DNA from: Amoebophrya sp. A120
Lineage: Eukaryota; Sar; Dinophyceae; Syndiniales; Amoebophryaceae
Length of the DNA: 64,000 nt
Direction: 5' to 3'
Assembly: GCA_905178155.1 (NCBI GenBank)
Contig: CAJINV010000016.1
Span: 1,047,199 to 1,111,198 of the forward strand
Positions 12,701 to 22,218 of the stretch are shown here, in pieces; within the stretch, counting starts at the first letter, position 1; the number at the start of each line of letters is the position of its first letter. The position numbers and the translations under genes are program-made. The notes under the pieces were generated by a model, which worked only from the letters and a program-made list of their open reading frames with translations, did no database searches and was not told the origin of the DNA.

Positions 12701-15700
12701 GGAAATTTGTAATGCATTTATACGAATATTACGATACTTTTGCAGTTCATACTCGTGGACGTTTCACGAGTGCTACGTGACGTCATTGTGCAGGTGGTAT
12801 ACAATTATGGAAGTCCTCCCACATCAGCTGACGATGACGTGGTGGCGGTTGATCTCGGAGTTGAAGCACTGCTGTCGGAGTACGATGAAAGAGTTGAAGC
12901 ACTGCTGTCGCACTTTCAGTCTCCGAAACCAACAACAACAAGTTCAGCGCAGGAAGGAAATATGAACCAAGCGCAAGCAACTCCAACTCCTCAGCAACAA
13001 GAAGGACAAGAGGCAGGATCAGGAACTGACCAAGCGCAAGCAACTCCTCAGCAACAGGGAAGACAAGAACTACAACTGGAGACAATAGCGGACACCCTGC
13101 GCGGATTAGACCAGGACTGGAGGGCCTGGTGCCGCAAGAACGGCGGCGTTCTGCTGGCCCTGACGAAGGAGGGTTACGTCGAAGTCCAGGCGCTGGGCGA
13201 GAAAGATGAAGAACAACGCCAAGTCTGGTTCCCCTTTTCTGCAACAAAAACGACAAGTCGGGGCGAGACCCAAGATGTCCGGATCTTAACTCCTGGTGTT
13301 CCCAGCAGTCCTCCTTCCGGTTCATCTTCTCCTGCGCCCGCTTCTGATCATTTTTCTGATAGATTTCCCTGGTGCTACCGTAGCCCGTCCCTAGAAGCCG
13401 TCCAAAAGGAGTACACCATGCACATTCCAGAGAGCATGTTCGTGGAGGCTGCGGAGCAAAAGCAAAGCCGAGGTGTTGAGGAACCCACTGAAAAGGATTC
13501 CGCCGCCCCGAACCAGAGCGACGTGAAGATTGGATTACTGTCGGTAGAGCCCCGACACTTAGGGGACGAGAGTGGTCGCGCTTTTAGTAGTACTACTGCA
13601 ACATCATCTAGGGTGAGAAAGAGTAAGCTGCAGGGCGGGCGGACCGCCTCCCAAAAATACACGCGGCAGAGAAACAGGCACTTCAGCCGGTGTCAGCTGC
13701 GCCGCACGTCACTCACTGGGGTTTTCCCGGCGATAGAAGCTGAAAAGCTGAACGGCCAACTGACGAATATGCATTGCAAAAGTATAAAGTGTACTAGTAT
13801 AAATTGCAATATACAAATAATTTCCTTAGCATGAGAAATGGATTTTGTTTTGTGGATTTGCCTTAATAAAAAGATTTGTAATGCAAGACTTGCATTTATA
13901 CGAGTGCGATACTTTAGCAGATGATAGCGAAATATTTCCAGCAATCGTTCCACGCGGTCCGGGAGGAGGAACGAACGAGGGCCCTATCAAATGCAAATAT
14001 GTCTGGGTCGGGAAACTTGTAATGATGCCTTGGGACTAGTGAATGCTTCGTAAATTGTAATGCCCAGCCAAGCATGAGAAATATATATCTGCGTGCTGCG
14101 TTTGTCGCATGACCAACTGCGTTTTTGCATGACAGACAAATGGGTCCTCTCTTCTTGGACACGCATGATCACAAACTTTTTGGTCATCCCAGACAAGCAT
14201 GACAAATCTCGCAATCTTCCAGACCCAGACACTTTTGCATTTTATAGGCACAGGAAGCTTGCGATCTTTTTGCGAGTGAGAAAGAAAAAGAGAGAGAGAA
14301 GCAGGCTGCAGAGAACAAGAAACTCGAGGAAGAAAAGCAGGCTGCAGAGAAGCAGGCTGCAGAGAACAAGAAACGCGGACCAGTGGGGGCATGGTTTAAC
14401 AAAAAACTCGAGGAAGCAAAAGAACCCGGACCAGTGGGGGCATGGTTTAACAAAAACAAGAAAGATATTGGTAAGATGGTGGGAGCGGGGGCGGCTGTAA
14501 AGCTTGGAGCGGTGGGGCTGGTTGTGGCACCTCACGTCGCATTGCCAGCACTTGCAGTTGCTAAAGCAGCAAGCGCAGTTGCCGGGACGAGTTATGCAGC
14601 ACATGCCGTTTTGAAAGACAAAGAAAGGCTGGCGGCGGAAAAAACTATCCTATGTGAAAACGTCCCTACCACCCCACAGTTGTATTTGTAATGCAAATCT
14701 GCATGCTGAAAATCAAAATGCGGCTGATCCGCAAGAAGAGAAGCACTTCCCAGTGGTCGTGTTGCGGAATTTCTGACGTTCCAATCTTCAGCGAGATCAT
14801 GTGCTAGATCTGTGTTGCTGCTGTTGAACTACTGAGGATCACACTCTACGAGGCCAAACTTGTCACGCGGAACAGCCAAGGCTTGTTGGTTTGTCTCGCA
14901 GTTGTCCCACAACGGGGCTCGCTAATATGGAGAGGCGTTGGGTTAATACCCGGTCGGCAAAGAGCACTACCGCCGATGACGATGATCATGATGAGGCTTC
15001 CCGTCTTGACTTTGCTGGGGCGGGGACGTTTTTCCTCATGAGAAAACCTGGTCCGGAGCTACTCCGCGACGTCCTCAAAATACCGCAGAAGGTGGATGTC
15101 GGTCCCGTTTTACGAGTGCTACCGACCCTGCACTACCCGGCAACGAAGGACGACTACGAAAATCGGGCCGAAGGTGCGGGCAGAGTACAAAAAGGACTCG
15201 GGCTGGCAGCCGGCACGGTGGGAGCGCTGGTTCGCTTGCCCCTGGCGTGGGGGAAAACGGCGGTCGGAAGGGCTAAAAGGGCACTTCTTGGAATGACAGA
15301 AAACGGAGAAGCAGAGAGCCCCACAACAAGCACCCAAGATCCTCCTCCAGGAGAAAAAGATGCCATCGAAATAAACCCGGCAGAAAATCCGGGTCGCGGC
15401 GAGCGGCCGCGGGGCGGACGGGTCCAGCAAGAGGACGGGCTGCCGGAAACGGCCACGACAGCCGCGGAGCTCCATCGCGACCGGGCGACGGTAGGTGTGC
15501 TACCGGTCTCTGTGGACGATTTAGCGACGTTCTTGTCACGAAAGTTGAAAGCTCTTATCGATTTGGGGCTCGGTGAGGAGGGAAACTGGGGTCATATCGC
15601 CAAGGTCGCGGCCGATCGCGGTATTGTAAACTTTTTCGTATCAGGCAAAATGAGGGATGATTTGCAAGGATCACTGAAAGCGCTAGCCGAATCCCTGTTC

Positions 15701-18700
15701 TCCGGTTTGGTACTGCGTGTGTATGATCCGAAGGAGTTTTATTTGCTTCCGGAAGGTGGAAAGAAGAGCCAGAGCTCCGCGGGTAGTTGCAGGACGCTTT
15801 TGTCCATGCTTTCTACGTTGTTTAGTACGGGCCAGGTGGATGAAAATCTAGATGACGTCGTACGCGGTCAAGGAGACAGCCACAGTGACAGTGGGGACTT
15901 CTACTACGGTCGTGGCGCTAGTACAACATCAGCCACAAGAACCTCCTTCGAGGCACGAGATTGGGCGGAACGGCTTGAGCTGGCTGCCCAGGAGGCGGCG
16001 GCGTGCGAGCTCAGCGCGGTGCCGCGCAACATCTTGCAGTCAGTCCTGGGGAAGACGCAGACAGACTGGGTCCTGGGCCGCCAGCTTGACGTCACGCTAA
16101 ACGCGGGGCACCCCTCCAGGTTCACCGAGAAACCGATCGCGCGAATAAAAGCACACCTGCCCAACTTGCTCACGTCGCTGTGGGGCGCAGGCCACAACAA
16201 GGATGAGGAGCCCGGGGCCAGCGACGAGAACAACGGCGACAGCATGACGGGAAATACCAAATCCTGGCAGAAGTTCCTGCACCCTCGGGGGCTCCTGAGC
16301 CAGATCAAGTGGCTGCTGTGGGAAATCATTGATTTCTTCAAGAACCCCACACTCAAGCTGCTTGGGGACGTGGTGAAGGGTAGTTTGGTGCCGCAAAACT
16401 ACGTGCATTTGCTGGAAGACTTTGACTTCTTGAAGCACACCGTGGTGCACCTGTCGGGGGGATATGGATTGCAAAAATGTCTGGGTCCTCTGGAAGAGCC
16501 AAACTTGTGATGCTGCATTTGGATGCTAAAAAAACCTGTATTGCATGACCAGCAAGACGAGGATTCAAATTTGGCTACGCGGAGAGGGCATTTCGTTGTC
16601 GTGCTGGATGCGCATAGATAAGCGCTTAAAAAATCTGTGATGCTACTATGGCATACCTCACAGACCTCATGGATCATGGAAAATGTGCATGACATAGTTG
16701 TGCTCTTCGAGACCCAGAGCCAGACATGTTTGCAATGCATAGGGGAGATGCGGTCAGCAACCTGGTGCGTCCCGAGGAAGACTGCGACTGGTGGCGGGAT
16801 CGCAGAGGTCTCAATGATCCCAATGCCACGCCGGAGCCGCCGAAGCACTGTCGTTGGCTCCTGGTGGAGTCCATGCATCGGCAATGCCCTGACGAAGTGG
16901 TCACGAACACAGCTGCTGCGGCCGCCCAGGCGCGACGCCGGGAGGGGATCGTGGAAGGTGTAAAGGCGCGGGTGCGAGGTATTGGGCATGTCCTCAAAAA
17001 ACAATGGAAAGATTTCAAGTCGTGGCGCACAGGAGCAGGAGCTACAACGCCTGCTTTGCGACAGATTGATATGTTAAAGCCCATGCGCGCGGTGCCGCGG
17101 CCACGCAGGGAGGCTCGGTATTATCTGCTGCTTGATCTGTATCCCACGAAAAAACTGCTTCACTGTGATGATTTTGCAAGATCTGCATCACAAGCTTGTT
17201 ACGCATGACAAAGAAAACTTGGCCTGCGTGCTTCCTAAGGGAAAACACAGCTAAAAATCCAATGTCTTGCAGCATGTGTAGCAAGACAAATAGTTCTGTG
17301 CTCCATTTTCTGCATCACAGGTTCGTTTACAGTGAAGCAGTTTTTTCTTGCGATAATCTGGGCGCGACGTGTCAGGTGGTCGTTCTGGACCAATATGTGA
17401 CGCGGTCCGACTATCCGGGTTTCAGGATCGAAATCGACAAAGTCGAGGAATTCATTTGTAAAATGCATAAAATGTTGCTGAAGCTGAGCACATAAACATA
17501 TCATGTCCTCCTGTGTTCTTGGGCCGCAAGCAAATGAAGCCGATTTTTGCAAGGCTGTTTAGGGGAAGACGATGCGCTCGCGCTGCCAGTAGAGTAGCAT
17601 GACGGGGCGAGCAGTCTTCTTTGCCCAAACAGCATGACAGACTGGATTTTGGTGCTCCCCAGTCGGAAGCTGGGACCCCAACTGCTTGTGTCGATTTTAT
17701 GCATGCCAATGCCAAATTAGTTCGATTGTGTTGATTTCGGTCCTGGCACTTCCATACCGACGCCGTGGCCGCCTTGGAGCACCGCGAGTACGTTCGCGCC
17801 GGCCCCAAGGCCTTACTCACTTTCGAGGAAGCCGTTCCAGACCCGTGGGGCCATTATTCGTCCATGACGACGGGGTCGCCGCTGGGAATTGACAGCGAGG
17901 TGTGGAACCAACAGGAGAACTTGCCGCAGCGGCTGGCATATCAAATGCAAAAATGTCTGGGTCTGAAAACTTGTGATGCTGGGTGGCGTATCATGAAGAG
18001 GCCACAAGTGCTGGCTCAGCATGACAAGTTTCTGAGCTTCTAGGTGTTGCCTATTCTGCATGACAAACTGCGTTTCTGCATGACAGAAAAGTGGCGCTCT
18101 TGGGCAACGTGCGTGACAGATTTGAGAGTCATGCCAGACAAGCATGACAAATAACATGCATCCTTCCAGACCCAGACATTTTTACACTTGATATGGCAGA
18201 AGCGGCCCGGGCGGGAAAAAAGTACGTCGAGTTTTACATTTGGCAAAATAAGCCCCAGCGAAAGATTATCAAATGCAAAAATGTCTGGGTCTGGAAACTT
18301 GTGATGCTTAAAGTGAATGGTAGACGGACTGCAATGCGCAGCTATGCATGACAAATTTTTTGGCTCCCATGTCTTACGTATCCCGCATGCCAAACTGCGT
18401 TTTTGCATGACAGGTAAGAGGGCCTTTTCGTGCCTATGCAACACAGATTTTCGAGTCATGCCAGACAAGCATGACAAACTTGCACTCTTCCAGACCCAGA
18501 CATTTTTGCATTTGATAAAGATGTCTCGGATCGGGGTGCCCATCGACGACGTGAAATCGGTCCTGTGGGACTACAACGCAAAATTCATACAACAGTCCTT
18601 GGGCACGGTAGCGCCGCACAAACTGGCCAGGGAACAGACCTCCGGCGCTTTTGTGGCGCAGGTGGTGCAGGATACGCAGGATCCCGGCGGTTGTGTCTTG

Positions 18701-20362
18701 CAGAGCGCGGTGAGCAGTAAAACAAAAAGCAGCACTCCTGCGCAGGAGCTGTTGTTCCAAAACCCTTACGTGGTGTGCCCTAAATCCTTGAAAGATAGTA
18801 AACAGCACTTGACGACCCAGTTGAACTTGGAGCACTTGAACTTCGCCCGTTCGGTCGACGACTATGATGCCCGCCTGCCGCGCGGAGTAGACTTCTCTAA
18901 GAAGCAAGAGCAGTTCGCTTTCAGCACAATGAGACAGACGAAATGCCTGCCAGACTGGGTGACAGAGAGGCTGGTGAGGACCTCCACCGCCGACAAAAAG
19001 ACGTCGCCCACCACCAGCTTCGACGCAGATGGGGGGTTCCTGTTTGGTCTGATGGTCGATCACGCGCAGTGCGACAAGTGCGCAGCGGTTTGGTTTGCAA
19101 AGGTTCGGAGCGGCTCAGTACCAGTCGGAGCCGTGGAGGAGTTTGCACACCCTGTAGTACTAGCGAAGTACGACATCGCACCAGAGGCTGCAAATCAGTG
19201 CGACATGAGAAATGTGGAGGCCAAGGTGCGCGGATGTCTTCTGCTGCGCCAACAAGGGAAATTGGAATGCAAAGCGTGCAGGCTGAGCTATGAGCTTTTC
19301 CCCCGAAGCGAACATCTCAGCTCGCCCTCGCTGGTCGATTTTTTCCAAGACGAAAGACCAGATAAGGATGACCTTTTGAATGGGGCCGCTCAGCAGGACC
19401 ACGAGTACCTTACTCAGCTGAAGCAATGGACCGACGAAATTGTCAAGAACGTCCTGAGCACGGACATGGGTGAAGAGGCCGGGGCGAAGAGAAAAAGGGC
19501 GAAAGCTGCGCTCAGGGACGAGTATTGCCCCCGGAGGGAAGTGGATTTCGGCAAATGCAAGCGCCTGCGCCTCGGGCACTGTGCGGCCACCATCAAACGA
19601 TGTCAACAAGAAGCATCCGTCGAGGCAGGGAAAGTAACAGCTTCCTTGGTTGGAATGGACTTGGACACCCATCTCGAACACGAAAAGGTCCTAGAAAGCT
19701 TGATATCAAATGCAAAAATGTCTGGGTCTGGAAACTTGTGATGCTAAAATGTGCACGATGAAAACACTTCCGAATGCAGTCCGGCATGATAACTTCCCAA
19801 AACGCTTTCTCATAGGCAATCCGCGTGAGAAACTGCGTTTTTGCATGACAAACACGGGTGGTGTTGCGGGTAATCCTGGCGAAAGCCAAAAACCGGCAGA
19901 AAATGGGGCCACGGGAGAGTTCTTGCTGGACATTACCAACATTTGCCCACGCAGAGCCGTCCTCTTGCCGGACACAACCAATGACAAAAGAGCTTGCGAC
20001 TTTTGTTGGTTATGCAATACAGATTTTCTAGGTATGGAAAGCTAGCATTACAAGTTCCAACCTTCCAGACCCAGACACTTTTACAATCCATACTTGAATC
20101 AAAAATGCAAAAAAGAGATGGAGGAAAGCACGGGCTGCTCCGAATTGCTGGCGGAGGTAGCCTGTGCAAAAGTATCGTACTCGTATTGCAATCATGCGTT
20201 AGTGTATACAAAATTTTTTTCTCAAGGTAAATCTGCATTACAAACTTTATTTCTCATGCTGAGGAAATTTGTATTGCATTTATACGACTACGATACTTTT
20301 GCAGTTCATAGGAGGACGTTGCGAGCAAAAGGGCGGCCATGCTGATGGGGACGGGGCCTTGA
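6744..20362 (+). CDS. Gene 1: giant unidentified protein (about 3,208 aa) in 17 exons
   Basis: Function not recognised. Exons: 6744-7543, 7758-9997, 10239-10273, 10447-10995, 11318-11710, 12026-12603, 12757-13767, 13932-13984, 14252-14681, 14902-16462, 16747-17139, 17361-17411, 17762-17938, 18199-18266, 18523-19703, 20098-20157, 20316-20362. They sum to 9,627 nt (3 x 3,209). The start ATG is followed by a hydrophobic stretch (LSHSLQQILLVHQVALA) that could be a signal peptide. Residues 30-1000 are acidic and low-complexity. Near residue 1890 is a charged coiled-coil-like run, then two copies of GPVGAWFNK. Two CxxC pairs (QCDKCAAVW near 2963, LECKACRLSY near 3029) could bind metal. Three blocks match gene 2 in order, so the two are paralogues. 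A large secreted or membrane protein is plausible but inferred. The last 47-nt exon and stop are the least certain part; another frame runs open to about 20440. Confidence 0.75.
7544..7752 (+). mobile_element. Introner element, family D, in gene 1
   Basis: The 209-bp insertion begins TATCCAAGAAGAAAA and ends TTTTTTCTTTGATA, with inverted-repeat ends. It is flanked by TTCGA at 7539-7543 and 7753-7757. Excision with one TTCGA joins EEQEAF to EQLEVLEGGD in frame. Confidence 0.88.
9998..10233 (+). mobile_element. Introner element, family C, in gene 1
   Basis: The 236-bp insertion starts TATCCAAGATAAATAAAAG, continues with CTACAGTTAGTAC, and ends GTAACTGTAGCAC...CGCATA. The 5-bp duplication is CTTCA (9993-9997, 10234-10238). 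The join reads ELGKAFF-NLVHILTIGVAQ. Confidence 0.88.
10274..10441 (+). mobile_element. Introner element, family B, in gene 1
   Basis: 168 bp. It starts TATCCTGTGCAAAAGTATCG and ends CTTTTGCAGTTGATA. The flanks are CGCAA and CGAAA (one mismatch). The join gives IGVAQ-NIYANIKWVYKT in frame. Confidence 0.85.
10996..11312 (+). mobile_element. Introner element, family A (diverged), in gene 1
   Basis: 317 bp, starting TAAGCATTGC and ending GTATTTGCAATGCATA. The flanks are ATTTG and GTTTG (one mismatch). Its first codon, TAA, would end the protein if it were retained. The join reads SPWLNSHL-VGEKTELYHT. Confidence 0.82.
11711..12020 (+). mobile_element. Introner element, family E, in gene 1
   Basis: 310 bp, starting TATGGGAGTGTCAGAATCG and ending TTCTGACGCCTCCATA. 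It is flanked by exact CCTTT repeats (11706-11710, 12021-12025). The join reads KYFAVSF-RAHAMCPCLL. Confidence 0.9.
12604..12751 (+). mobile_element. Introner element, family B, in gene 1
   Basis: 148 bp, starting TATCCTGTGCAAAAGTATCG and ending CTTTTGCAGTTCATA. Exact CTCGT duplication. The join gives QLAELLLV-DVSRVLRDVIVQ in frame. Confidence 0.9.
13768..13926 (+). mobile_element. Introner element, family B, in gene 1
   Basis: 159 bp, starting TATGCATTGCAAAAGTATA and ending CTTTAGCAGATGATA. The flanks are ACGAA and GCGAA (one mismatch). The join reads EKLNGQLTK-YFQQSFHAVR. Confidence 0.83.
13985..14246 (+). mobile_element. Introner element, family A, in gene 1
   Basis: 262 bp, starting TATCAAATGCAAATATG and ending CTTTTGCATTTTATA. 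The flanks are GGCCC and GGCAC (one mismatch). The join gives ERTRAQ-EACDLFASEKEK in frame. Confidence 0.85.
14682..14901 (+). other. Canonical GT-AG intron in gene 1, possibly a converted introner
   Basis: Among the IEs of this gene, this 220-bp intron fits GT-AG best: donor CAGTT|GTATTTG and acceptor TCTCGCAG|TTGTCCC. A CAGTTG direct repeat surrounds it. No TAT...ATA ends with a clean 5-bp duplication were found, although family F-like sequence (CCTACCACCCCACAG) lies just upstream. The join reads TTPQF-CPTTGLANMERR. Confidence 0.6.
16463..16741 (+). mobile_element. Introner element, family A, in gene 1
   Basis: 279 bp, starting TATGGATTGCAAAAATG and ending TGTTTGCAATGCATA. Exact GGGGA duplication (16458-16462, 16742-16746). 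The join reads TVVHLSGG-DAVSNLVRPEED. Confidence 0.9.
17140..17355 (+). mobile_element. Introner element, family D, in gene 1
   Basis: 216 bp, starting TATCCCACGAAAAAACTG and ending CAGTTTTTTCTTGCGATA. Exact ATCTG duplication. The join reads YYLLLDL-GATCQVVVLDQ. Confidence 0.9.
17412..17756 (+). mobile_element. Introner element, family E, in gene 1
   Basis: 345 bp, starting TATCCGGGTTTCAGGATCG and ending TCCTGGCACTTCCATA. Exact CCGAC duplication. The exon between this IE and the previous one is only 51 nt, or 56 nt counting one repeat copy. The join reads YVTRSD-AVAALEHREY. Confidence 0.9.
17939..18193 (+). mobile_element. Introner element, family A, in gene 1
   Basis: 255 bp. It has the family A TIR at both ends (TATCAAATGCAAAAATG and ...TTTACACTTGATA). 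Exact TGGCA duplication (17934-17938, 18194-18198). The join reads LPQRLA-EAARAGKKYV. Confidence 0.92.
18267..18517 (+). mobile_element. Introner element, family A, in gene 1
   Basis: 251 bp with terminal inverted repeats matching over about 29 bp (ATCAAATGC...TCTGGGTCTGGAA and its complement). Exact AAGAT duplication. The preceding exon is 68 nt. The join reads NKPQRK-MSRIGVPIDD. Confidence 0.93.
19704..20092 (+). mobile_element. Introner element, family A (long), in gene 1
   Basis: 389 bp. The left TIR is the standard family A sequence, and the right end is diverged (CACTTTTACAATCCATA). Exact CTTGA duplication. About 120 bp of extra interior sequence (near 19850-19980) is absent from shorter copies. 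The join reads KVLESL-NQKCKKEMEE. Confidence 0.88.
20158..20310 (+). mobile_element. Introner element, family B, in gene 1
   Basis: 153 bp, starting TAGCCTGTGCAAAAGTATCG and ending CTTTTGCAGTTCATA. Exact GGAGG duplication. The TAG start is one base off the usual TAT. The join reads SELLAE-DVASKRAAML. Confidence 0.88.
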
Positions 20363-20484
20363 GGCATCCCGCTTGGTTGATGTCTCTACGATCCGGGACC
20401 AAGACGTCCTTGCCCTCTTTCCTTCGATCACGCCATAGGACGTCGATCGGGTGGTTGACTACGAGATTGGTAGGACGATAGGAA

Positions 20485-20697
20485 TATCGCAAGAAAGAAC
20501 TGTTGCGCTGTGAACTTGTAATGCAGAAACTGTATCTGACTGAGAAGTGTTTGTCTTGCTACACATGCAAGACAATGGATTTTTAGCTGTCTTTTTCCTT
20601 AGGAATCTAGCATGGCAAATTTTCTCTGTGATGTAGAATTAACTTGTGACGCAGAACTTGCAAAATCCTTACAGTGAAACACTTTTTTCGTACGATA
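20485..20697 (+). mobile_element. Introner-type element, family D, outside the coding region
   Basis: 213 bp, starting TATCGCAAGAAAGAACTG and ending CACTTTTTTCGTACGATA. Exact AGGAA duplication (20480-20484, 20698-20702). It lies downstream of the predicted gene 1 stop, in the 3' untranslated region or intergenic DNA. Confidence 0.85.
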
Positions 20698-22218
20698 AGG
20701 AACGAAGCGAAATTAATACTACGAATGGTGCACCAGCACCCCGGTGCAGCAACATCATTTATTTCGAGTAAGTGGGTATCAGGGAGAGCAAACCAAAACC
20801 TATTTTACGGTAAAACGTAACGCGCTGCTTTCTTTTGCGCGACACTTTTTGTTTTTTTCTCATTTAAGTATTCTTTAAGTACCTCTTTCTTCATCAAATT
20901 GCAATCCATGCAAAATTTTATCGATCTGATCTCTGCCTTTTTTCGTGTTCCACAACCGATCTTGCTTTTGCTGTTTCTTTGCCTTTTCGTATGAATATCA
21001 AAAATATTACCGTACTAGTTCAACATCATTATCAACATAACTGTGCTGCTACTTCTTCTTGTATAATCTTCTTGTAAGTAGTGAAGTTCTTCAAAAAAAT
21101 TAAAACCTATTACTGTCAAACATAGATCGTAAGAACGGAGTATTTAGAAATATCTGTGAAGTTGTGGGCGATCTATCAATAGGAAGCATGTTTTACAGTT
21201 TCGTGCGACTACTAACTTACACGACGAGATTCTCGTCGAAGCAGCGGCGTGCTTTGAGGACGAGGAAGCGCGTTGTGCCGGTTCGTTGGGGGTTGAAGAT
21301 CTTGTTCACGATTATCTCTGTTCCTTTCCGTTTTGCATGTCGGTCTGCTAGATTCATGCTTTATTTGTGGTTAAATGATAATAGCTGCACAACCACAAGA
21401 ACTTCTCGTTTTCTGTCGTGCAGATCGATGATGATGCACACACTAGCTACAATGTCGGTTTGGAGACTTCTTCATCTGATATACTTAACACGAAGAATTT
21501 TTGATCGGTGCGTTGACCTTGACGACGTCCTCCCACGGCATTTGTCTTGCTTCGATTCTACGACCACTTTTCTCCTTGTGCGCCATGCCAAAGGCGGTCT
21601 CTACTCTTCGGTCCTATTTCTCAGACTTTTCATCATCGGTATGCGTATGAGGATGCTCAGTAATTCCCATACGTAGCTAGAATTAGATAGAAGTACAATA
21701 CGCACGCGTGCTTTCGTTTTCTTTGTCGTAAAATGGACTTATCTTATGCAGAAAGAAAGTCCGAGTCGGTTTTTGAAGATTCCGAAGTCGGTTCGTACGT
21801 CCTGGTCGCACGTTGTACTAGCTCTCTTCTTACTAAAATATGACAGAGACTCTGTCATAGATGGTTAACATTTTTATCGTTCACCAGCCTTTGACTCGTC
21901 CTTACGTTCCAGGTCGTTGACCACCACGTCCATAATAATCATTGTCGTACGTTAAAAAACACGAACACCGCGATATAATTGCGGTGCCGTCATGACGATA
22001 ACAAAATTTAAAATCTTCAAACACAGTCTCATCCCCTAGCTGTCCCCTCAATCACGTATTTTGATTATTTCTTCTACTTCCCCAGTAGAAGCGGTATTTG
22101 TGCTCATAGAGGGTTAGTACTACATCTAACTACAACAGTTAGTCCACAATGATCCTCTGTTCTATCTTGTAACTAGCGGCACGAGGAGGTACATACAACA
22201 AGGAAGGACGGCAGCGAA
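20698..22218. other. Intergenic region between gene 1 and gene 2
   Basis: AT-rich. One ORF (21164-21676, 170 residues, basic with hydrophobic patches) has no recognisable features and may be chance. A short perfect inverted repeat (TGACAGAG-ACTCTGTCA) lies near 21840. Promoter elements of gene 2 should be here, but I cannot identify them. Confidence 0.4.

Noticed and set aside
13985-14246. CRISPR-like or tandem-repeat array from the recurring TCTGGGTCTGG and GCATGACA boxes
   Set aside because: Spacing is irregular, each unit has inverted ends and its own 5-bp duplication, and the units interrupt one reading frame, so they are dispersed introners.
21164-21676. 170-residue ORF as a gene between genes 1 and 2
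   Set aside because: No domain, no compatible exon structure, and composition typical of AT-rich spacer. Mentioned only as a possibility.
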